From contig JAHLJT010000631.1 of NCBI GenBank assembly GCA_031308135.1, forward strand, positions 225,007,654 to 225,071,653: 64,000 nucleotides of DNA. Reading direction: 5' to 3'. The position numbers and the translations under genes were made by a program. This document shows positions 34,025-45,489 of this stretch, in pieces. Under the pieces are notes generated by a model. The model ran no database searches. It was not told where the DNA came from and saw only the letters and a program-made list of their open reading frames with translations. Within the stretch, counting starts at the first letter, position 1, and every line of letters starts with the position of its first letter. This DNA is from Acheta domesticus (Eukaryota > Arthropoda > Insecta > Orthoptera > Gryllidae).

Positions 34025-34716
34025 TTTGTATTATGTTTATATTATTCACTACTTATTACTATTTGATGTTTATTTTCTTATTAAATTCCCCCTTATATAA
34101 ACATGTTTGCTAAGTGACAGGATTATGTTTGAATGGCAAATTCTTTCTTTGTTTTTGTTTTGTGTGGGTCAATAAATCATTCAGTTATTTATTGTATTTA
34201 GCAATAATGGGAAATAAATTTATAAATCCCTATAAGTTAACAATTCTCATTTATGGACGTACAGTGCTTTTAACAGACAATATTAGTATGTTAAACCTTC
34301 TAACCCGAGCATAGAAATTTCATGCTGTTATATCACTCTTAATTAAACGGAATTACAAAATCAAGGTAATTTTGATTAATTTAAAAATATCTCTCAATTG
34401 AGAATTTGAAATTGGACTAATGTTTTATTTCATTTTAATTAATCATTTCTTTGCCTTAAAGACAAAATGGGGAAATATATCTAATTTTACGATAGCTGTC
34501 AAGGAACGTCTCGCAAAGATAGTCGAGGGCCAGGTATGCAGTGACCCGTAGCATTTGCACAATCCTTACTTTTAAATCTCGCGCCAATTTCTCTGGACGC
34601 AGCGCCCGCGAGCTCTAGTGAGCTAGGTACTTTGCTCGCGACCTTGGCATGCCAGGCGTAAACGATGCTGGTGCTACAGAAGGCTCTGGAGGCTTAGACA
34701 ATGTAGGTGCTACATA
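34025..34716. other. AT-rich sequence, GC-richer at 34490-34700
   Basis: No gene. The patch at 34490-34700 has distinct composition (GCCCGCGAGCTC near 34605) and could be an unrelated insertion. Confidence 0.4.
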
Positions 34717-34718
34717 TA

Positions 34719-35945
34719 CAGGGTGAGTCACGTAACTTTAGCACCTCCTGTAACCTTTGAACGGTTGAAGTTATTGCAATGCAGTTTTCACAGAAGTGTA
34801 TGAGGGAATGGGACTAATTGATACGTGAATTCATTTCTGTTTTATCACTCGTATTGTATGATATATTTGGGGTAACTTTGTTTTTTCAAATGGAACTATA
34901 CATATTTTTTCAGTCTATCATGACAACTGTAAAAAGACGAATCCAATGATGTACATATTATCATATGTTAGATAAGCATTTTTTTGAGTAATTTTGATTT
35001 TTGCGACTAGGGTTTAACGGATACTTTGAATGTACTCGTAACAGTCCGCCACACAAGGTCACGCAGTGCTCCACCGGCAAACGCACGCTTGGGGAAGGGA
35101 AGGAAGTTTAATATTTGAAGATACGAAAATATTCCAAATATTCACAAAACTGTTGCAGTCTTCCTTAACTCTGCTTTCGGTCCTTCCCCAATTTCATAAG
35201 TAGTATCTATTGAAATAAGTTTGTTTCCATCCCTAAGTTATTATTATATGCTTATTAATATTTAATGTTTGCTCAGAATATGGAATATTCTTTGTACAGT
35301 TTTAATATTTATTCTGATAGTGTTTCGCTTCAAGATCCATTAATATCCTGTGATATAAAAGCTCATTAAAAGGAGTTGAAGTAATAAACAATTTTATTAC
35401 AATACATAGTTATGACAAGTCCTTATTTTCAATCCTTTAATTCCTTCAACCAAAGAAAGACAAAAGAATTGAATATGCGGAAGGATGGAAAGCAGAGCTC
35501 AGGAAAAAACCTGCAGTTTTGTGAATATTTCGCATATGTTTCGTATCTTCAAATACTAAGATCCCTTCCCGTCCCCACATGCGCGTTTGCTGGTGGAGTG
35601 CTGTGTTACCTTGTGTGGCGGACTGTTACGAGTACATTCAAAATATCCGTTAAACCCTAGTCGCAAAAATCAAAGTTACTCAAAAAAATGCTTATCTAAC
35701 ATATGACAATATGTATATCAATAGATTTGTTTTTTCACGCTCGTCATGATAAACTGACAAAATGTGTATAGTTCTATTTGAAAAAACAGTTACCTCCAAT
35801 ATCTCGTAAAATACAAGTGATAAAACAGAAATGAATTCACGTATCAATTAGCCCATTTACTCATGCACTTTCGTGAAAACTGCACTGCAATAACTTCAAC
35901 CGTTCAAAAGTTACAGGAGGTGCTAAAGTTACGTGACTAACCCTG
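34719..35945. mobile_element. 1,227-bp fold-back DNA element with TA flanks
   Basis: The two ends begin CAGGGTGAGTCACGTAACTT and, in reverse complement, CAGGGTTAGTCACGTAACTT. The inverted similarity continues for about 480 bp on each side (34719-35202 and about 35460-35945), with a spacer of about 250 bp. TA borders each end (34717-34718 and 35946-35947), fitting the TA target of Tc1/mariner-type and related elements. No transposase is present. The 82-codon + frame at 35412-35660 lies in the right arm and is not credible. Confidence 0.92.
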
Positions 35946-35949
35946 TATA

Positions 35950-36306
35950 TGCAACGATAGGCGTATATCTGACAAAGCTTGTCAATTGTCATCAATCAAG
36001 CTTGTGTATTCATTACTGAATATAAGTGTAAGAGACTCTTATGACCTAATGACCTTCCTGTTCTTGAATGTAACTACAGTGGAGACACGTTTAGATGAAT
36101 GTGCTTGTGATCATGGGGGTGCATGTTAAGAGATGAATAATTGTGAAAGAGATGATGGTTTTGATATGATATGTAATACTATATCACAACAACTGGATTA
36201 AAACGTCTACTCATTAAGCAGAAATGAAATCCGCAACCTTTGACTCCCTGTCAGGTTTTTGTTAGGAAGCATTATTTTTATTGTGCTTCATTCATCAACA
36301 TTTGTG
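35950..36306. other. Non-coding sequence
   Basis: Nothing recognised between the fold-back element and the hairpin. Confidence 0.5.
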
Positions 36307-36307
36307 G

Positions 36308-36340
36308 TCATTCATCACCTCTAATAGAGGTGATGAATGA
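36308..36340. repeat. Perfect 15-bp hairpin with 3-nt loop
   Basis: TCATTCATCACCTCT (36308-36322) pairs perfectly with 36326-36340. A further TCATTCATCA lies just upstream (36290-36299), so the stem has an extra half-site. No U-tract follows; function unknown. Confidence 0.88.
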
Positions 36341-36406
36341 TCGAAAGTTTTCTGTGCTGCTAATAAAACGGTAGGCAAACATAGGCGTGTTTAAAAAGTT
36401 GATTAA

Positions 36407-36435
36407 CATTATTATTGTTATTATTATTATTATTA
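36407..36435. repeat. (ATT)n microsatellite
   Basis: ATTATTGTTATTATT-type run of about nine units with one interruption. Confidence 0.88.
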
Positions 36436-36439
36436 ACCA

Positions 36440-38310
36440 TAAACATCTTACAACATTATTGTATTAATATATTTATGAGTAGAAAAGGTAAACTTCTTTA
36501 GATAACTGCTTTTAATTTTATTTGTGTGACTTATGTGGTGCTACTTTTGAATGCCACAATTACAATATTAAAATTATAATTTTACATTGCTGTTAGAGTA
36601 TTGATAGCCCAGGAGACTGCATTCTCTACTGCGGATGTTGTTTTACATCCCGCAAAGGTATGAATGATTCTGTGATGGTGACGTTTAATGAAAAGGCAAA
36701 TTAGTTTGTATGCAGTTCAATCATCTAAATTTTCATTTATTATTTCATTCTCGCCCAGACATTCAACTACTCGGTACTTGATCGTCGACGTCCTGTCTGT
36801 GAGAAATTGTACTAGGAGGAATTCTACGATTTGAACTTTACCAAAAACATAATAATGCAGGTGCTTTTTCGTGTATTCAGCTGTCATAATATTTCATTAT
36901 TTCAAGTTCAAGATTTATGGGCAAATTTTCTAACAATGCAGAATTAGCTATCGTCATGAGAATGTGCATTACTAATGGAAACCAGTGATATTAAATCGAG
37001 GGGAAATCGATATGCAAATCGATATGAAAATCGATATTCCGTCTGAAGTAAAGTATCCTCTTTGTATGATACTCTGGCTTGGTGTGACCTACCCAGCTAT
37101 AAATTTTATGCTCAGTCTGCCCAGTAATTATTTTCCCTGCTCTTTTCTGCCTGAGCCTAGCCTACCCTGCCTGATGCCTACCCCCCCTGCTCCTTGCCAC
37201 TGTCCTCGTCGTGTGCTGCCTCGCCTACTCCCGATAAGATTGATTCAGTAGTTCTTCCGGAAAAGGAATGTTTACTAAAACATTTTGGAAATATACAACG
37301 GTGATGATGATTTTCCACTTTAATCACCCGCACGTGGCTCGTGTTGCTTCAGTTCACATATTTTTAACTGGCCTCATTGCACTGAGTTACCATGACTCTG
37401 GCCTAAATATACGAGTATTTAATTTTAAACTAAATCGAATGAACGTGTGTTACAGTAAAAAAACAAACTAATTTATTTTACCAGTAGGTTAACTATACTT
37501 CCCACCTCTACTGTCAATAAAAAAAATCGGAAATCCTGTTTCTTTTTTATTGATATTACCTGATTATTTTAAGGAGAAGTATTAATGAAAATATTTCAGC
37601 GAGTACGATTTTTATACAATATTTAAAATGAGCTTCTTCCAAACATATTAATTATATAGTTTCCATCCGCTGAGCATAGATTTTGCAACATAAAAAGAAA
37701 TACTAAGTCAACTTACTTGACGGGAAATAAATTTACGCCAACATAAGGTTTGACAAGCATCAATTTTTGCAATTTAATTAGCATTAATGTATAACCATAA
37801 CCCCCTAGAGTTACTACACACCTTGCTTTCATCTTATCGTAATAACTAAATATTTAGCATACTTTTCTCATGTAAAACACCTAAATTTTGAGAAATCAGA
37901 TGAATTTGAATGAATTGACCTAAAATATTCAGAGATGGAAATAAATGATGGCTTTCTCAGAAATTGCACTCTATCGTGCGCGTATCTTAATTTACATTTC
38001 ATAAATCTGCAGCTTGACACTCGTACAACCAAGAACGTAAACAGTAAATTTAAATGCACGAATAATTAAAAACCTTGACGTCATCACAACGTTTAGTTTA
38101 CTTGAAAAAATATTACAAGTGCAGAAATGGAATCCAGACAATTTCTCGAGAAAGAACAACATAATTATTTTGCTTTTAGTTCTTTAAGTGATTATTTCAG
38201 TACAAGACGGAAACGCATTTAGGCGTTGTGATAACGAAGACAAAAGCCAATTTTACACTGTAACACTTCTTTTGCTATTTTAAAATTATCATCTAAAAAG
38301 TGATAAATGC
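36440..38310. other. AT-rich non-coding sequence
   Basis: Three AAATCGATAT-type motifs cluster at 37003-37038 and a pyrimidine/CCTGC-rich patch lies at 37130-37230. Otherwise no gene or family copy is supported. Confidence 0.45.
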
Positions 38311-38314
38311 AAAA

Positions 38315-38459
38315 TGTTTATTTTAAAATTATAATTTTATAATTAACATTTTGTAATTATGTAATTAATGTTATTACGTAATGTTATTACGTAATATGTA
38401 ATTAATGTTTGTAATTAATGTTTATTTTAAAATTATAATTTTATAATTAACATTTTGTA
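38315..38459 (+). repeat. Duplicated AT-rich block, 104-bp spacing
   Basis: TGTTTATTTTAAAATTATAA and the following 20 bp occur at 38315-38354 and again at 38419-38459. The intervening DNA repeats GTAATTAATGTT and GTTATTACGTAAT, suggesting replication-slippage duplications. Confidence 0.85.
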
Positions 38460-39430
38460 TTTATCTCTTTGAATAAGTTACTCTTGATGTTCTGCATCGA
38501 AGACTCTATGAGTAGCGTTGGTAGCATATTATTTACAGAAATGTCGAATAATTTAGAAGCAAATATGTTGGAAAGTTTTGTTCTCGTTCAATGACGCTAA
38601 TGCAAGTAGAATCAGTACGCTATAGTGTGGTACTATTTAAAACTGTAATTCCTTATAGAAAACTTATAAACATAATATTTTTAATAAAAATGAAATATAA
38701 ACGAATGTAATGTGATAAGCAATTTCAATTAACAACTGAAAATAATGTCATGTTTTTGATACTAAATTGAACTCTAAAATGCATACAAAATTATGAGAAC
38801 ATTGACATGGCGACATAAGTTACATATTTTAAATAATACCCTAATATCTTCGTAATTTTAAAAAAAAATCTAAGTGTAAAAATGTAATTGGATATAAATT
38901 ATCTTCTAAATTATTCGGGATAATGCTCTTCTACAGCAAGAAGCCATGAAATCATTGATTTAATAACAATGCTTAAATACACATCCAAAAGACAGCTTTA
39001 AACATTTCAACGTCCAGTGACAGGACCGCAGTGTTAATTTGTTTTGTAGATAGCTGCCAGTTTAAGTGATTCAGTAACAAAACATTACACTTTTTCTCGA
39101 ACGGCTTGAAAAAATGATGTGAAATCGTTTGCAGTAAGGTGTCTTCTCTTCATACGAGAGAAAAATAACCAAACAATTTTGAAATCTTAAAAAAAATTAA
39201 TAGGTCCGTTATTTGATTGATATGAGAGAGGAAACTTTTTATGACAAATAAGTCTTTAACATTAAGGCTTCATTTCATTCATGATTTTGGTACGACATAG
39301 AACAACTTTCTCATTCTATTGCTGAAAAGAGATAATCTAATTAACGTGACAATGTCAACCTTCGCAAGGAATTTCCACAACAGAGACAGACTGCGGTATC
39401 TCCGCTCTGTCCAATCCAAGCCCAAACTTC
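38460..39430. other. AT-rich non-coding sequence
   Basis: No supported feature. Confidence 0.5.
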
Positions 39431-39439
39431 AACGGATCA

Positions 39440-39710
39440 ACTTGGCGGTGAACTAGGGGAGGGCATTTGCAAAGCCGCGCTTACCCGCGCGCGGTCGGCG
39501 CGATTCGGAGTGGCGCGGAGTGGCGCGCCCGCCGCAGATGGCCCAGCGCCGACCGCAACTTTGCGCCGTCGCACCTGCGGCCCCTCCTCGCCGTCTGCGG
39601 CCGCTCAGATGACCGCTGCCCGGCGCCCGCTCCCGCAGGGGCCGCGCTGCAACCCGCCCCACAGCCGCGCTCGGCGGGGCGTAGAGAACGCAGAGAACGT
39701 GCTTCTCACC
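39440..39710. other. CpG-dense island
   Basis: GC- and CpG-rich sequence with sharp edges in AT-rich DNA; opposing frames of 69-95 codons are compositional. This is one of few islands without a minisatellite. Confidence 0.5.
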
Positions 39711-39790
39711 AGGGATGCGGCATTGACAACAAAAACATCGATGTCCATTATTAAAACATCTATGTTAATAAAACATCGACCCTAAAACCA
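39708..39790. mobile_element. Possible hAT-like terminal fragment
   Basis: CCAGGGATGCGGCATTGACA is followed by three ACATCGATG/ACATCTATG/ACATCGACC blocks, resembling the CAGGGATG terminus and ATCGATG subterminal repeats of many insect hAT-type elements. No matching opposite end was found. Confidence 0.25.
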
Positions 39791-40236
39791 TTAATATTTT
39801 TATACATTGACGTTTTAAGGTTGGTTTAGTAAAATCTAACATTAAATTCGAGCGCAACTACATTTAATTTGACACTGATAGTGCATATTAATTTATAATT
39901 AAAATTTCAATTAAAACAAACTTCAAAACGCCTCTACATGTGCGAAATAGGAGAAGAGACCAAGGAAATACCAGGAAATGAATATCATCTCGGGCCAGGT
40001 ATAGTAGTCTGCTTGACATAAATTGTACAATCCGCGTTCGTTTGGTTCGAAAACAAACATATAATTGTACCATTAGTTATTATTAAATGTTTTAACTTTA
40101 CAAAATTGTGGTTATGGGACTTTTTTCACCTACGAAAAAAACATCGAATACGTAAAGAAGTCGAGCACGTAAAGAAGTTTGTTCTCAAAGGTGCGCCGCG
40201 CAATGACATGGGTGTCAATTAAATTCACAGCGACTT
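39791..40236. other. AT-rich non-coding sequence
   Basis: No supported feature. Confidence 0.5.
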
Positions 40237-40556
40237 TAGTGGTGTAGCGGTTAGTGTATCCGTCTGTTATACCAAAGAGATTTGGTTCAAAGCCGTGGTT
40301 ATTTATGGGCAAAATAATCCTTGCTACGCCTTCCTTGGAGGGGAAGTAAACCTGGCTGTCCCATGTTGCAGATTTTCTCCTTGTAAAAAATCAAGCCTAA
40401 AAAGAGCCCCTGATAAAACTTCAAATTACCTGATTCGTAGCCAGAGTGATATCTCCAATCTGTGCTTGACGATAAAAGGAGCAGAGCAAACTCTGCGTGA
40501 TCATGTGAAAAAGCAGACCTGATAGTCTGAGCCTCACCACGAAAAATACGGTGTTA
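40237..40556 (+). mobile_element. tRNA-derived SINE, family C
   Basis: The head reads TAGTGGTGTAGCGGTTAGTG with a B box GGTTCAAAGCC. The body contains CCTTCCTTGGAGGGGAAGTA and GGCTGTCCCATGTTG, then the 3' CTCACCACGAAAAATACGG. Block order matches the copy at 428-798. The 75-codon frame through it is fortuitous. Confidence 0.8.
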
Positions 40557-42300
40557 TTGAGTTTAAGTGGCATGGGTGTGACGCGAAAAAGATAGTTTGT
40601 GGGAATGCGCGGCACACCGTGGAAAAATAAGTTTGAAAATGAATTTCAACTCTTGCAATTTTCAAAACCTAAGCACAGATTTTTATGAAAATCTGAACTA
40701 AATATTAACTTCAAATATAGTTTGAATATAAAATTGAACGACTTGGGACAATGACAAGATAAGCCACGCCAAACATAGCAAGCCACTCGCTTCATCTTAC
40801 GTTAATTTCTCGATTTGGGACAAGATTTGTGTGTTGTTAAGAACCAATTTATATTTAGGAACAAAACAAGTCATAATTTCACCAAAATTAGAATGTTAAC
40901 ATTTACGTTTAATGGAATTCGTGCTCTGGCTGGCTTTGCTCACTCGTATCTCATAACTGCCCCCATACCCTTCAATTATATTACAAACTGACCAATTAAA
41001 AATGTTTTGTCGATATTAAAATGTTATGCAATTAAATTCCTAACACAAATTTACGTTTACTCTTCTATGTAGAAATATATAAATATTTTAATATGAATTC
41101 CACAGTAATTTCATGACGTAATGCGTCATTTTCAAAAAACATAAAGGTCATAATTTTGTTACAAAAATCTATTTAAATTTTTCCCCATTAACTGCGCACC
41201 CCTCGCATAACTTATTTTAGTTTTAGAAGCCGTGATCGACATGATTTTCATCAACAAAGCTTGGGCGTTGTTTCTTGTAAACTGCTTGTAAATTCGGATT
41301 CATTATTTAATTTGGGCTCCTTTGTTTCGAAAGTTACTTTTTGCCGTCGATTTCAATTATTTCTGAAAAAATTGCATGGCATTCGACAAACCCGACGAAA
41401 GTGGGGGCCTTTATACACGAGATTGCAATTTCTTGGCCGTTATGCCAGCGTTCTAATCTTCATGTATAAGCAAAGTGCGATTTCCGCTCTTCTGAGAAAC
41501 TGCGTGAAATGCCAGCTGCATTGCAGAGGTCAAGGCACGGCGTGCCACTCCACTCCAAGCAGACTGTGTCCACGTACAATCACACTTTCGTGACATTCAT
41601 TTTTCTATTCTATCATTCTGTTCAATTTGAATGATAACTACGAAAAACCAAGGTCAAAATCGTTTATTTTATATTTTTGGAATTTCTAATATTCATAATT
41701 TTAAAAAATTGAGCTCTCAAAAGAATAATGTAAATACTGCTAAAATTTTGCATTTCGTTACTATGCATTATCAACATTATAAATTTAATATTCATGTTTT
41801 AGTTTTCTTATTTTGCCGGTGAACCTATACTTTCTTATTTTCTTTACTTGAATTTTAATGGAAAATTAATTAGATACGTACTCACAAACATTCTTCCAAA
41901 ACCAGACCTTCACAAAAACAATAATTATTTTATTATTTATTAATTAAATTCTCCTCTCGAGAAGCATGCATTATCTCTCATTCAATATACAGACTAGTTT
42001 TATTTTACTTACACTAATTACTGTTTTTATTCTGCTTCTGCAGATACCAAAATAAATAAATTTCCCAAAAAATTTAATTTGTGTTACACCTGGATGTTTC
42101 TTTACTGGCGCTTCTAATAAATGAATTTCATATTGGAAAACATATTTCTTATAGAGCAAATTAAGTTGAACTCTGATTTTCTGTTTGTTTGGAGTATCTT
42201 GATTGTCTTTACTTTTTTGACGCCAATTGGTCATTTGGGGCCTGTGCATAACGCGCGCGATCAATTGTCATCGCGTGGGTGGTAGCAGATTTGGCCACGG
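40557..42300. other. AT-rich non-coding sequence
   Basis: About 1.7 kb. Frames of 110 codons (+, 41261-41593) and 97 codons (-, 41971-42264) have ordinary composition but no recognisable motif or splice context. Confidence 0.4.
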
Positions 42301-42304
42301 TGAT

Positions 42305-43150
42305 GTCCAACTGCTCTGATCTCCCGCCCGATTGCTTCCCCGCCCACTTACCTGTCCGCTTGCTCGCCCAGTTTGCCCGCGCGCTTGCCCGCGCTCTTAT
42401 CCACCTGCTTGCCCACTCGCTTGCCCATCTGCTTGCCCGCCCGCTTGTCCACCTGCTTGCCCGCCCGCTTGTCAACCTGCTTGCCCGCCCGCTTGTCCAC
42501 CTGCTTGCCCGCCCGCTTGTCCACCTGCTTGCCCGCCCGCTTGTCCACCTGCTTGCCCGCCCGCTTGTCCACCTGCTTGCCTATCTGCTTGCCCGCTCAC
42601 TTGTCCACACGCTTGCCCAGCTGTTTCCCCGCCCGCTTGTCCATCTGCTTGCCCACCTGCTTGCCCGCCCGCTTATCCACCTGCTTGCCCGCCCATTTAT
42701 CCACCTGCTTGCCCGCCTACCCGCTTGCCTGCTTGCCCTCTTGTCCTCACTCTTGCCCTCTTAACCTCACTCTTGAGCGCCCGCCCAAAATAATCCCCGT
42801 CCAGCCCTCTAATCCGCCCTTCGGCCGGCAATCGACCCACCCACCAGCCCGATGGCCTCCCGCAATTCTCCCACCGATCTCCCCTCCCCCCTCTCCGCCC
42901 GTCCGCAATTCGGCCGCCAATCCGCCTGCTGCCGCGCGCGGTGGCGATGGCAACGGGGGTCGCGTGCCACCTGCGCCGGACGTCGCCACCACCGCGGCTC
43001 AGCCCGCGCCCACACTTTCCTCGAATGCGGCGGCGCTCTCACCTCCATTCGCCTCGGCCCTTCACTTCAGAGAAGCGCCGGGGGCCGTCCGCAGCCGTGC
43101 AATTAAACTTTCGCTACTTAAACAAGACGCGAGACACAAAACGGCCCACC
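42305..43150. other. GC-rich island with 24-bp minisatellite
   Basis: A 24-bp array occupies the left; CpG-dense sequence fills 42780-43120. A GTAAGT occurs at 43237 downstream (CTTTCTTGTAAGTTT), a possible donor. The 293-codon + frame runs through the array and is compositional. Confidence 0.5.
42383..42730. repeat. 24-bp minisatellite made of two 12-bp halves
   Basis: The unit is CTTGCCCGCCCG followed by CTTGTCCACCTG. Its 12-bp halves are visibly related, so the 24-mer is a dimeric higher-order repeat. About 14 units, with a homogeneous centre at 42425-42570 and more variants to the right. Confidence 0.93.
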
Positions 43151-43159
43151 TAAATGGAG

Positions 43160-44210
43160 GAGACGGCTGCGGGAACAACAAATATATGTTGAGACTGTGG
43201 ATTCGTATCCCACGTCAGGCAGTATGTTCCTTTCTTGTAAGTTTGTGGTGGTAGGCTAAGGTAATTAAAACGTAACTTGTCCAGCCATTCTTGCTCTTAT
43301 AACTGTCAAAGAAACCTTGTGTCAGGTGCACCTTTTTGAAACAAGATTGCATTTGAAATATGATAATGAAGGAAGAGAACAGTTTATAGAAAGAATCTTA
43401 AATAGTATATGAAGTGATCTGAATTGTATTTTACATTCCGTATAAGTTTTTTTTTTGTTTTCCAGCATTATAAACGATATTTTCTGTAAGAAATCGTTCA
43501 TAATTAGGGTGTTACGGCTCAAATGATGACTTATTAGATTTTACGGCACGAATGATTGCGTCATCACACATTCAGCCAATCGCAGCGAGAGAATATGAAG
43601 GAGGTAGAGGTAAAGGGAACAGCCGACCACCGTTTTCTCGCACGGATGTCCAGTATCCCAGACATCAGAGAAAAGTTATTTTACAAAATTAAGTTTGATT
43701 CTCTTATAAATTTACGCAATTTTTAATATAAGAAAGAAAGTCTTTAAAATCCAGAATATTAAAAGTAATGACAAACAATATTCATAAAATTTTATAAATT
43801 AAATCTACACAACAACAAAGTGTTTAAATTCATGAATATAAAACTCATCTTCTTTTTTTTGTTTTCTTACTGACTTTGATGATGAATATGTTTTTCAATT
43901 TTATATTGCAAGTGAACGAGTAAAATATGTCTATCTGTTTAGTCTCTAATAATGCCAATGAGACTATAAATAAATAAGTAATACCATATTCGAGAATAAA
44001 CATAAAGTAATGCCCTGCTCAATTAAAAGCCTTTACGCCCATTAATTAAATATCAGTCAACTGCGTCATTCACACACCCCAACAGCAAGAAATAAACAAT
44101 TTAGAAATATACGATCTCCATCTCCAAAAGAAAAATTGTTTTCTTATTGATGGATATTCAATTAATGGTACGACTTATTTTAGTTTTCCCTTAGCCAAAC
44201 GTCGACGCCT
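43160..44210. other. AT-rich non-coding sequence
   Basis: No supported feature. Around 43510-43640 the composition is more balanced. Confidence 0.5.
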
Positions 44211-44418
44211 GTTTATGACCCTCCGGTGCCGAGGTGGGGCGAAGGGCGCGGCGGGTGCGAGGCGCCCTGCCGCCTCATCGCCGCCTCCCTGGGCGCTCGT
44301 TAGCGCTGCGCCTCCCGCAGGGGCCTTGGGCAGGCGCGCAGTCGCGCAGTCCGGCGGGTGGGCGGGTAGCGGGAGCTCGGGCTGACGGGCGGGCTGACGG
44401 GCGGGCGGACTGTGGGGC

Positions 44419-44826
44419 GGGCTGGCAGGTGGGCTGGCAGGTGGGCTGGCAGGTGGGCTGGCAGGTGGGCTGGCAGGTGGGCTGGCAGGTGGGCTGGCAG
44501 GTGGGCTGGTAGGTGAGCTGGCAGGTGGGCTGGCAGGTGGGCTGGCAGGTGGGCTGGCAGGTGGGCTGGCAGGTGGGCTGGCAGGTGGGCTGGCAGGTGA
44601 GCTGGCAGGTGGGCTGGCAGGTGGGCTGGCAGATGGGCTGGCAGGTGGGCTGGCAGGTGGGCTGGCAGGTGGGCTGGTAGGTGAGCTGGCAGGTGGGCTG
44701 GCAGGTGGGCTGGCAGGTGGGCTGGCAGGTGGGCTGGCAGGTGGGCTGGCACGTGGGCTGGCAGGTGGGCTGGCAGGTGGGCTGGCAGGTGGGCTGGCAG
44801 GTGGGCTGGCAGGTGGACTGGTAAGT
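44419..44826. repeat. 12-bp minisatellite (GGGCTGGCAGGT)34
   Basis: About 34 units; variants include GGGCTGGTAGGT, GAGCTGGCAGGT and GGGCTGGCACGT. The pair GGGCTGGTAGGT-GAGCTGGCAGGT recurs at 44503 and 44671, suggesting a block duplication of 168 bp (14 units). Confidence 0.96.
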
Positions 44827-45112
44827 GGGCTGACGGAGGGGCTGACGGACGGGCTGACGGACGGGCTGACGGACGGGCTGACGGACGGGCTGACGGACGG
44901 GCTGACGGACGGGCTGACGGACGGGCTGACGGACGGGCTGACGGACGGGCTGACGGACGGGCTGACGGACGGGCTGACGGACGGGCTGACGGACGGGCTG
45001 ACGGACGGGCTGACGGACCGGCTGACGGAGGGGCTGACGGACGGGCTGACGGACGGGCTGACGGACGGGCTGACGGACAGGCTGACGGAGGGGCTGACGG
45101 AGGGGCTGACGG
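44827..45112. repeat. 12-bp minisatellite (GGGCTGACGGAC)24
   Basis: About 24 units immediately abut the GGGCTGGCAGGT array. The two units share GGGCTG and length, so one probably derived from the other. GAG-ending variants flank both edges of the homogeneous core. Confidence 0.96.
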
Positions 45113-45489
45113 AACCGGACAGGAGAGCGGACGGACGGACGAAGGGTGCACATTCGTGGGTGAATGGCGGGGTGTCGGAACCGGCAGCGGGTCGTGAATT
45201 TTTTCGCGGTCTCGCACGCCCTGCGGATTTCCACAAGCACTTGACACGCCACCGTCGCGGACCGCTGCGCGCCGGTGCTCCCTCCCCCTCCCGGAACCCT
45301 CGCCGACCACCCTCGCGCCCCGCTGCGCCGCGCGGCCCCAAACGGAGCGCGCCGCAGGCTAACGAGTCGTATTTATTCATGGGGCTCGCGCCATCTACCC
45401 CGCGCGGCTGCAGCGCTCTGCGGCGCCCCCTGCAACCACCGTCACGCAGGCGCCGGGCTCTCGGAATTGAATGCCAATAGGGGAGGGGG

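Larger units (their letters stand above)
44215..45485. other. GC-rich island with two 12-bp arrays
   Basis: CpG-dense shoulders (44215-44418 and 45113-45485) flank two adjoining arrays. Frames of 463, 336 and 325 codons on the minus strand arise because 12-bp units without stops keep all phases open. Confidence 0.6.

Noticed and set aside
42279..43254. Leu/Ala/Cys-rich frames of 153-293 codons
   Set aside because: Generated by the 24-bp array; every + frame is open there.
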